From contig NZ_BAAAPC010000023.1 in NCBI RefSeq assembly GCF_039530945.1, forward strand, positions 1 to 64,000: a stretch of DNA of 64,000 bases, read 5' to 3'. This document shows positions 25,617-32,838 of this stretch, one piece after another (position 1 is the first letter of the stretch; each line of letters begins with the position of its first letter). This stretch comes from Nocardiopsis_C rhodophaea. GTDB taxonomy: Bacteria > Actinomycetota > Actinomycetes > Streptosporangiales > Streptosporangiaceae. The notes below the pieces were generated by a model. It was not told the DNA's origin. It worked only from the letters and a program-made list of their open reading frames with translations, and did not search any database. The translations under genes and the position numbers were made by a program.

Positions 25617-26996
25617 ATGCACCACACAGACACAGGGATCACGACGCTCGCCGGGGAGGTGCGTGGCCCTGTCCTGCTCCCCGGAGACGCGGGATACGAC
25701 GCCGAGCGGCGCGGCTTCAACACCCTCCACGACCACCGCCCGGACGTGATCGTGGGCTCCACCGGCGTCCGGGACATTGCAGCGGCGGTGCGCTTCGCCG
25801 CCGACCGCGGACTGCCAGTCGCCGTCCAGGCGACCGGCCACGGTGCGGCCATGCCGCTACGGGGAGGGGTCCTGGTCTCCACCCGCCGGATGACCGGCCT
25901 GCGCGTCGACCCCGAGCGGGCAAGCGCCAGAATCGAGGCCGGCGTGCGCTGGGAGCAGGTCATCCATGAAGCGGCGGCCTACGGGCTCGCCCCGCTCAAC
26001 GGATCGTCGCCCCTGGTCGGGGCGGTCTCCTACACGCTGGGCGGCGGGTTGGGTGTCCTGGCCCGCAGCTTCGGCTATGCCGCCGACCACGTGCGCGCCA
26101 TCGACGTCGTGACCGCGGACGGCGTTCCACTCCAGGTGAACGCCGACAACCACCCGGACCTGTTCTGGGCGCTGCGCGGCGGCAAGGGCAACTTCGGGAT
26201 TGCCACCTCGATCGAGATCGGGCTGGTCCCGGTGAGCCGGGTGTACGGCGGGACGCTCAGCTTCCCCGGGCGGTCCGCCCCGCAGGTACTACGGGCCTGG
26301 TCGGAGTGGACGCGACATGTTCCCGACCGGATGAACTCCTCGGTCGCACTGGTACGGCTTCCCGACGATCCCGATATCCGCGCCGAGCTGCGCGGCCGCT
26401 TTCTCATCCAGGTCCGCATCGCCTTCACCGGCCCCAGCGGCGAAGGTGAAGGGCTCGTGGCTCCGCTGCGCTCGGCCGCCCCGACGCTCGTGGACACCGT
26501 CGCCGAAATGCCCTACACCGACGTGGCCTCGATCCACGCCGATCCCACCCGGCCCTACTCCTACCACGAGCGCACGCTGATGCTCGGGGCTCTGGACGAG
26601 GGCGCCATCGACACCGTGCTGGCCGTGGCGGGGCCGGACACCGACTGCGGGCTGGGGTTGGTCGAGCTGCGGCACCTGGGAGGTGCCCTGCGCACGCCCC
26701 CGCCCGAGGGCAGCGCCGTGGGCAACCGGGACGCCGCCTACTGTCTGCTCACCGTCGCCCCCGGCGGTCCGCGCCAGTCCCCGGGGGAGGACGACTTGCT
26801 GTTGGACAAGATGACCGGCTGGTCCACCGGCGGCCGCTACCTCAACTTCCTGGACGCCTCGGCCACCCCCGACCAGGTTCGCTCCGCCTTCACCGAGCCG
26901 GCCTACGCGCGGCTGTCGGCGCTGAAGGCCGCCTATGACCCCGACAACCTCTTCCGCCTCGACCACACCATCCAGCCGACCGCCGACCGGGGGTGA
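25617..26996 (+). CDS. FAD-binding oxidoreductase (berberine bridge enzyme-like)
   Basis: 459 residues from ATG 25617, with CAAGGA upstream; a longer frame exists but overlaps the divergent control region. Residues about 35-205 form a PCMH-type FAD domain (RPDVIVGSTGVRDIAAAVRFA, QATGHGAA, and LGGGLGVLARSFGYAADHV), with RGGKGNFGI after it. The C-terminus ends with the BBE segment (AAYDPDNLFRLDHTI). The His of ATGHG is the usual covalent FAD anchor, but the Cys that makes the second link in bicovalent members is replaced (SSPLVG). Such enzymes catalyse two-electron oxidations of alcohols or aromatic substrates in many natural product pathways. Its substrate here is unknown. The next gene begins 5 bp later. 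Confidence 0.87.
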   Translation: MHHTDTGITTLAGEVRGPVLLPGDAGYDAERRGFNTLHDHRPDVIVGSTGVRDIAAAVRFAADRGLPVAVQATGHGAAMPLRGGVLVSTRRMTGLRVDPERASARIEAGVRWEQVIHEAAAYGLAPLNGSSPLVGAVSYTLGGGLGVLARSFGYAADHVRAIDVVTADGVPLQVNADNHPDLFWALRGGKGNFGIATSIEIGLVPVSRVYGGTLSFPGRSAPQVLRAWSEWTRHVPDRMNSSVALVRLPDDPDIRAELRGRFLIQVRIAFTGPSGEGEGLVAPLRSAAPTLVDTVAEMPYTDVASIHADPTRPYSYHERTLMLGALDEGAIDTVLAVAGPDTDCGLGLVELRHLGGALRTPPPEGSAVGNRDAAYCLLTVAPGGPRQSPGEDDLLLDKMTGWSTGGRYLNFLDASATPDQVRSAFTEPAYARLSALKAAYDPDNLFRLDHTIQPTADRG

Positions 26997-27001
26997 CACC
27001 G

Positions 27002-27625
27002 ATGCTCATCAGTGTGATCGGTGCCGGGGCCATGGGACGTGCGGTCGCCCGGCAGTACGTCCGTTCCGGGGCCCACGTCCTGGTTACCGACCGCAGCGGT
27101 GAATGCGCCGCCGAAGCCGCGGCTCAGACCGGAGCCGACATGGCCGACAGCGTCCGCGAGGCGTTACGCGCCGACATCGTCACCCTTGCCGTCGGGCACG
27201 AGCGCGCGCTGGAGTTCGTCACCGCCCACGCGGCCGAACTGGCCGACCGCACGGTGGTGGACACCACCAACCCGGAGGAGAGCGACCATCCGCGCGGGTG
27301 GCAGGGGCTGCCCAGCATCGCCGAGGTGATCGCCCAGGCGGTCCCGGCGGCGTCGGTCGTCAAGGCGTTCAACACGCTGTGCGCATCGGCCGTGCTGAGC
27401 GGACGGATCGACGGCCTTCGCACGGACGTCTTCGTGGCCTCCGACGACGAGGCCGCGAAAGCCACCGTCATCGAGGTGGTCGATCGGAGCGGGATGCGCG
27501 CCCTGGACGCAGGCGGGCTCCACAAGGCCCTGGTCCTGGAACAGATGGCGGCGCTGTGCACCGAAATCATCGACCGCCTCAAGATCCCCCCGCGCGCTGG
27601 CATGAAGTTCCTCCCCGACTGGTGA
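27002..27625 (+). CDS. NADPH-dependent F420 reductase-like (Npd/Fno family) dinucleotide-binding protein
   Basis: 207 residues from ATG 27002, five bases after the FAD oxidoreductase gene. A Rossmann fold is clear at the N-terminus (MLISVIGAGAMGRAVARQY). It continues with VVDTTNPEES and a VVKAFNTL block that is characteristic of the F420H2:NADP oxidoreductase-like family (cd/pfam F420_oxidored). Many members are NAD(P)-dependent reductases unrelated to F420. A TTA leucine codon lies at 27164-27166, rare in high-GC actinobacteria and potentially dependent on a bldA-type tRNA. Its tight linkage to the FAD enzyme suggests they act together on one intermediate or cofactor. Confidence 0.82.
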   Translation: MLISVIGAGAMGRAVARQYVRSGAHVLVTDRSGECAAEAAAQTGADMADSVREALRADIVTLAVGHERALEFVTAHAAELADRTVVDTTNPEESDHPRGWQGLPSIAEVIAQAVPAASVVKAFNTLCASAVLSGRIDGLRTDVFVASDDEAAKATVIEVVDRSGMRALDAGGLHKALVLEQMAALCTEIIDRLKIPPRAGMKFLPDW

Positions 27626-27711
27626 CCGACGGGCGTCCGGCGCCACCGGTCGCGCCCTGACCGGCCTCGACCGGCCGTCTGAACCACGAGACGAACCAGA
27701 AAGACGAAACC

Positions 27712-28899
27712 ATGCGTCTGAGACTGCTCATCCTGGCCCTCGGTAACTTCGCGATGGGGGTCGACACCTTCGTCATCGCGCCGATCCTCAGTCCGATGGC
27801 GGGCGATCTGGACGTCGGTCGCACCGCCGCTGGCTGGCTGATCACCGCGTTCGCCCTCGCCTACGCGATCGGCGGGCCCCTCCTGGCCGGGCTGGTCGGC
27901 GACCGTCCACCGCGCCGACTGCTGCTGGCCGCCCTGGTCGTGTTCGCCGTCGGCAACCTCCTGACAGCGGTGGCGACCGGTTACTGGGTGGCGATGCTCG
28001 GCCGCGTCGTCGCCGGCCTCGGCGCCTCCATGTACACGGCCAATGCCCTGGCCGTGGCCCGCTCCCTGGCGCCCCCGCACCTGACCGGGCGCGCCACCGC
28101 TACCGTCGTGGGCGGTCTGACCACGGCGATCGTGCTCGGGCTGCCGCTGGGCGCGTGGCTCGGTGCCGAGGTCGGATGGCGGATCACACTGTGGAGCGTC
28201 GTCGCGCTCACCGCCGTCGCCGCCGCCGGTATCGCCGCCCGGCTGCCCCACCAGCCCGGGCAGGCAGCCGCATCGCTCAGCGCCCGGCTCGCTCCGCTGG
28301 GGCGGCCCCGTGTGCTGGTCACCCTGATGGCGACCTGGCTGTGCCTGAGCACCAGCTGGACCGTCTACAACTTCATCGACCAGATCACGCGGAACGCCAC
28401 CGGAGGAAACGCCACCGCGGCATCCATCGTGCTGCTTACCTTCGGCGTCGGCGCGGTCCTCGGCAATCTGCTCACCGGCCGCCTCACCGACCGGCTGGGC
28501 CCGACGCGCACCATCGGCATCGCCGCCCCCCTGCTGGTGCTGGCCGCAACGGCGACTCCGCTGCTGTCCGGCACGCTGCCGGCCGTGCTGGTGTTGGCTG
28601 CGGTCTGGGGGCTGTTCCACTGGATGGTGAACGTTCCACAGCAGGCGCGGGTCACGGCGGCCGCACCCGAGTCGGCCCCCCTGGTCCTGGGGCTGCACCA
28701 GAGCACCATCTATGTCGGGATCAGCACCGGAGGCGTCGCGGGGGCGATCGGGTTCACCGCCGCTGGGCCGCACGGCGTCGGCTACGCCGCCTTGGCGGTC
28801 GGCCTGCTCGCGCTCGCGGTCCTGGCCGTGTCAACGCGCATCAACCCGGCCGCACCGGCCGCACCGGTTACCCCACCCGAGCCTGTACGGGCGGAGTGA
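27712..28899 (+). CDS. MFS transporter (DHA1-like exporter)
   Basis: 395 residues from ATG 27712. About twelve hydrophobic helices cover the whole length. The loop after helix 2 reads LLAGLVGDRPPRRLL, a motif A variant, and helix 5 includes GLPLGAWLGAEVGW, a motif C-like antiporter signature. DHA1-type major facilitator proteins exchange protons for small hydrophobic compounds, so this is the probable export or self-resistance function of the cluster. It is the last plus-strand gene before a 426-bp gap leading to the SARP regulator. Confidence 0.9.
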   Translation: MRLRLLILALGNFAMGVDTFVIAPILSPMAGDLDVGRTAAGWLITAFALAYAIGGPLLAGLVGDRPPRRLLLAALVVFAVGNLLTAVATGYWVAMLGRVVAGLGASMYTANALAVARSLAPPHLTGRATATVVGGLTTAIVLGLPLGAWLGAEVGWRITLWSVVALTAVAAAGIAARLPHQPGQAAASLSARLAPLGRPRVLVTLMATWLCLSTSWTVYNFIDQITRNATGGNATAASIVLLTFGVGAVLGNLLTGRLTDRLGPTRTIGIAAPLLVLAATATPLLSGTLPAVLVLAAVWGLFHWMVNVPQQARVTAAAPESAPLVLGLHQSTIYVGISTGGVAGAIGFTAAGPHGVGYAALAVGLLALAVLAVSTRINPAAPAAPVTPPEPVRAE

Positions 28900-29325
28900 C
28901 CCACACCAACCGCTGTTCGGCCAGGGCCCTGCTCCCGCTCTTGGCCGAACAGCTCTCCCATTGGCGCGCTCTCTTTTCCACAATACGACCGGTCCGCCGA
29001 GTGCGACCGCCCGGACGATATCGGTGGACAGGGTTTCCGCCACACGCATACGGCCTCACCTGCGGACCGCCCCCACAGGCCACATCAGGCCATCCACAAA
29101 TAAGAGGTATGAGCGCATATTTATGTAAGATCGTCCACGCCATATCCGGATCAGACGATATCGAGACACAGCACGAATGGATTCACCTCCAGAAATTCCC
29201 CAAGCAATCTCGGGGCGTACCGGACCCCCCGCTCCCAGCGCCGCTTATCCCCGACATAGACCATGGACTTCGAATAGACCAGGAACCGCGCCAGCGCCAC
29301 TGAGAGCTCAACCAGGGGGCGAAAC
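28900..29325. other. Intergenic region ahead of the SARP regulator
   Basis: 426 bp, less GC-rich than the flanks (for example 29095-29200). No gene is evident. It should contain the SARP promoter, but no clear -10/-35 pair and no heptameric direct repeat of the kind SARPs bind was found. Confidence 0.4.
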
Positions 29326-30138
29326 ATGATCGAGCACGAGTTCCGAATACTCGGCCCACTCGATACATTCGGAAGCGAAGGCCGGGTTGCCATCAAGAGC
29401 GCACGGATCCAGATTCTCTTGGCCATGCTGCTGATGAACGCCAATCGCGTGGTGGGCGGCGAACGGCTCATCGACGCGATCTGGGGCGAGGCGCCGCCGG
29501 ATTCGGTGACCAGCCAACTCCGCATTTGCGTATCAGGTTTGCGGCGACAGCTGAAGCTCAACGGCTCATCCGCCAGGATCGAGACACACCCATCGGGATA
29601 TCTGATCCGCGTCCCCGATGACGCTCTCGACCTCAGCACTTTTCATCGCATGGTGGATCGGTCGCGCAGGGAGCTGGAGGGGGGACGAATCGAGCTGGCC
29701 GCCGCCCTGATGCGGTCGGCCCTGGGCCTGTGGCGCGGCTCACTGTGCGAGGGGCTCGACAGCCGACTCCTCCGTTCCGTGGCACGGAAGGAGGAAGAGG
29801 AGCGGCTTCTGGTCACCGAGGAGTACTTCGACCTGCAATTGCTGCTGGGGCGTCACCGAAGGATTATCGGCGAGCTGACCTCTTTCGCAGCAGAGAACCC
29901 GTTCCGCGAGACCCCGGCCGCGCAACTCATGCTGGCGCTGCACAGATCGGGACGGCAAGCCGACGCACTCGACGTCTACCGCGACCTCCGCGAGCGTTTT
30001 TCCCAACAACTCGGGATCGACCCAACGGAGAGCCTGCGTGAGCTGCACCACCTCATTCTGAAAGGCGACGGCGTCACCGCCTTCGCCAGCTCCCGATGGG
30101 CCGTCGCCAATACCGACATGGCCGGGGTTTCAGCTTGA
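29326..30138 (+). CDS. SARP-family pathway activator
   Basis: 270 residues from ATG 29326. Residues about 1-95 form an OmpR-type winged helix (FRILGPLDTFG at the start, VTSQLRICVSGLRRQL, and HPSGYLI as the wing). A BTAD domain of helical repeats follows from about 100 to 245, including LALHRSGRQADALDVYRDLR. This short two-domain form is the Streptomyces antibiotic regulatory protein family (ActII-ORF4, RedD), which activates biosynthetic operons by binding direct repeats near -35. As the last gene of the aminohydroxybenzoate cluster it is the likely pathway-specific activator. Confidence 0.93.
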   Translation: MIEHEFRILGPLDTFGSEGRVAIKSARIQILLAMLLMNANRVVGGERLIDAIWGEAPPDSVTSQLRICVSGLRRQLKLNGSSARIETHPSGYLIRVPDDALDLSTFHRMVDRSRRELEGGRIELAAALMRSALGLWRGSLCEGLDSRLLRSVARKEEEERLLVTEEYFDLQLLLGRHRRIIGELTSFAAENPFRETPAAQLMLALHRSGRQADALDVYRDLRERFSQQLGIDPTESLRELHHLILKGDGVTAFASSRWAVANTDMAGVSA

Positions 30139-30475
30139 ATTCTAATCCCGGCCGAAGAACGTAATGCCCAGAAGAGACTTCGACCCGTGGAGAGGAGAGG
30201 CCACCTTGCGCGATCGAATTGGAACGGCCAGGCCGGAGGAGCAACGGCCTGCACGGAATCCGGTCCAGCGCGGCGAACGAATCCCCCGGACCCGAGCGCC
30301 GATTTCACGGGTGCGCTCGATTCGATCGCCACGGTTTCCGGAGAATAGGGGCGCGTCCGGCCGAACATGGGCCGAACCCCAAACAGGCGTCGTTTCCCGG
30401 TCCCCGCCGGCCTCCGAACGCGGCAGGGGCCGCGGCGGCCGCCGCGGCCCTCACCGTCGGTTCGGGACCGTTAAG
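30139..30475. other. Cluster/core boundary with ychF terminator hairpin
   Basis: 337 bp without a convincing gene. Near its right end 30427-30450 is a perfect palindrome (GGGCCGCGGCGG and its complement), placed 26 bp after the ychF stop on the minus strand. This is probably its terminator. No insertion sequence, tRNA or attachment-like repeat was seen at this edge of the cluster. Confidence 0.55.
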
Positions 30476-31570
30476 TCAGACGTTGAAGCGGAACTCGACG
30501 ACGTCGCCGTCGGCCATCACGTAGTCCTTGCCCTCCATGCGGACCAAGCCCTTGGACTTGGCCGCCTGCATGGAGCCGGCCTCGACGAGGTCGTCGAAGG
30601 AGACGATCTCGGCCTTGATGAAGCCGCGCTGGAAGTCGGTGTGGATGACACCGGCCGCCTCGGGAGCGGTCGCGCCCTTCTTGATGGTCCAGGCGCGGGC
30701 CTCCTTCGGCCCGGCGGTGAGGTAGGTCTGCAGCCCCAGCGTGTCGAAGCCGACCCGGGCCAGCCAGGCCAGGCCGGACTCCTGCTGCCCCATCTCGGCG
30801 AGCATCTCGGCGGCCTCGTCGTCGTCCAGCTCGGCGAGCTCGGACTCGATCTTGGCGTCCAGGAAGATCGCCTCGGCCGGGGCGACCAGCTCGGCGAGCT
30901 TGGCGCGCAGGCCCTGGTCGGCCAGTTCGTCGGAGTCCAGGTTGAACACGTAGATGAACGGCTTGGTCGTCATCAGGTTGAGCTCGCGGATGGCCGACAG
31001 GTCGATCCCGGCGGCCGGGCCGCCGCTGAACAGGCGCTCTCCCTTGTTCAGGACGTCCTGCGCGGCCTTGGCGGTCTCCAGCGCGAGCTGGGCGTCCTTG
31101 TCCTTGGCGTTGCGCTTGGCGTCCTTCTCCAGCCGCGGCAGCGCCTTCTCCAGCGTCTGCAGGTCGGCGAGGATCAGCTCGGTGTCGATGGTGGAGATGT
31201 CGCGGGCGGCGTCGATGGCGCCGTCGACGTGGGTCACGTCCGGGTCGTTGAACGCCCGGATGACCTGGCAGATCGCGTCGGCCTCGCGGATGTTGGCGAG
31301 GAACTGGTTGCCCAGCCCCTCCCCCTCCGAGGCGCCGCGGACGATCCCGGCGATGTCGACGAAGTCGACGGTCGCCGGGATGACCTTGGCGGAGGAGAAG
31401 ATCTCGGCCAGCTTGTCCAGGCGCGGGTCGGGCACCCCCACGACACCGACGTTGGGCTCGATGGTGGCGAACGGATAGTTCGCCGCCAGAGCTTCGTTCT
31501 TGGTTAGCGCGTTGAACAGCGTGGACTTACCGACGTTCGGCAGGCCGACGATCCCAATTGACAGACTCAC
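30476..31570 (-). CDS. ychF: Redox-regulated ATPase YchF (Obg-like)
   Basis: 364 residues from GTG 31570 (AGGAG just upstream), giving the family start SLSIGIVGLPNVGKSTLF; a longer frame to 31714 has no support. The P-loop GLPNVGKST and the DIAGIVRGASEGEGLGN switch region identify YchF/OLA1. A coiled-coil insert (about 125-175) and a C-terminal TGS domain ending DGDVVEFRFNV are also present. YchF prefers ATP over GTP, binds ribosomes and is linked to oxidative stress responses. It is a conserved core gene that marks the return to the chromosomal backbone. Confidence 0.95.
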   Translation of the reverse strand: MSLSIGIVGLPNVGKSTLFNALTKNEALAANYPFATIEPNVGVVGVPDPRLDKLAEIFSSAKVIPATVDFVDIAGIVRGASEGEGLGNQFLANIREADAICQVIRAFNDPDVTHVDGAIDAARDISTIDTELILADLQTLEKALPRLEKDAKRNAKDKDAQLALETAKAAQDVLNKGERLFSGGPAAGIDLSAIRELNLMTTKPFIYVFNLDSDELADQGLRAKLAELVAPAEAIFLDAKIESELAELDDDEAAEMLAEMGQQESGLAWLARVGFDTLGLQTYLTAGPKEARAWTIKKGATAPEAAGVIHTDFQRGFIKAEIVSFDDLVEAGSMQAAKSKGLVRMEGKDYVMADGDVVEFRFNV

Positions 31571-31887
31571 GACTCCTGAGTCTATGCGCGCCGCACCCCT
31601 GGACCGTCCGCTGATATCGGCCGGGGGCTCGGTGGCGTTTCGGTGACACGCGGGACTCGGTTGGGGCAAATGACCTGCGGCCACGAGGATTCTCGGAGTA
31701 CGTTCGTGTTTCAATCAGCCGGCACGAGGAACGGGGAGCCTCGTGGCGTGGACGCGACCGTGCGCCAACGGCCCCAACGGGGGGACCCACGCGACCCCCG
31801 GTGGCCGTAACCGCCATCTCGGCAGGGACCTAACGGGGTGTTTCCGCGCGGCTCATTCGCCATACAGGTCACAGTGGGGGGATATCA
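31571..31887. other. Divergent promoter region between ychF and the FkbM gene
   Basis: 317 bp between divergent starts. No convincing small gene or RNA was recognised, only candidate promoter DNA. Confidence 0.4.
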
Positions 31888-32838
31888 GTGCTACCTGGTC
31901 AGGTGCGAGCTTTTGTCCGCCGACATCCGGCGGTGCGCCACGCCACGCGCCAGATCCGGATCCATCTGCCGCAGAGCCTCGGGGGGCTCGACCCGGCCCG
32001 GCTGCCGCCGAAGACGCGCAGGTTCGAGCTCCAGCTGCCGCGCCGGGAGGGCGCCCCCCGGGTCGGTCCCGAAACGCTGATCGTCGAGGCGCCGGGCGAC
32101 TCCTGGATCCCGCGCTGCCTGCACCTGTCGGGCCTGGCCGGGTACGACCCGGAGACCCTGTCCTGCTACCTCGCCGTGCTGGAGCACGCCCGGCCCGGCT
32201 CGGTGCTCGACGTCGGGGCGAACATGGGCCTCTACGCGGCGCTCGCGGCGGCGCGTACCCGGCGCCGGGTCTACGCGTTCGAGCCCACGCCGGACACGGC
32301 CGCCACCGCGCGGCGCGTGGCCGCCGCCAACGGCCTGGGCGTGGAGGTCGTGGAGCTGGCCGCCAGCAACCACAGCGGCACCGGCCATCTGCACCTGTCG
32401 ATGACCAGCGACGCGTCGAACTCACTGGTGCCGGGGTTCCGCCCGGCGCTGGGCCGGATCGAGGTCGAGGTGGACACCCTCGCCCACTGGCGGGAGCGCG
32501 CCGGGACCGCGCCCGCCGTGATCAAGATCGACACCGAGGGCAGCGAGCCGGACGTCATCTCCGGCGGTCTGGAGATCCTGCGCCGGTTCCGCCCGTTCGT
32601 CTTCTGCGCGGTCCTGCCGGAGCCGGGGATCTGGGAACGGCTCATGGCGCTGCTGGAGCCGGTGGACTACCACTGGTACCACCTGGCCGGGGGGCCGCCC
32701 TACACCGCGCGGCCGACGATCGGCGGCGTCGACCCCGCGAACGAGCAGAGCATGTGGTTGTTCGCCCCCGCGCCGGTGCCCGACCGCGTGTGGGAGACCG
32801 CGGTCGAGTGGAACGCGGCGATCAGCGCGTGCCGGTGA
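31888..32838 (+). CDS. FkbM-family methyltransferase
   Basis: 316 residues from GTG 31888, with GGGGGGAT upstream. A class I SAM-dependent fold begins near residue 105: SVLDVGANMGLYAALAA (motif I), VYAFEPTPDTA (motif II) and, later, VIKIDTEGSEPDVISGG, the FkbM signature. FkbM enzymes are O-methyltransferases of polyketides, glycans or glycopeptidolipids. There is no neighbouring biosynthetic gene to reveal the substrate. Its 3' end overlaps the convergent GH3 gene by 17 bp. Confidence 0.88.
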   Translation: MLPGQVRAFVRRHPAVRHATRQIRIHLPQSLGGLDPARLPPKTRRFELQLPRREGAPRVGPETLIVEAPGDSWIPRCLHLSGLAGYDPETLSCYLAVLEHARPGSVLDVGANMGLYAALAAARTRRRVYAFEPTPDTAATARRVAAANGLGVEVVELAASNHSGTGHLHLSMTSDASNSLVPGFRPALGRIEVEVDTLAHWRERAGTAPAVIKIDTEGSEPDVISGGLEILRRFRPFVFCAVLPEPGIWERLMALLEPVDYHWYHLAGGPPYTARPTIGGVDPANEQSMWLFAPAPVPDRVWETAVEWNAAISACR

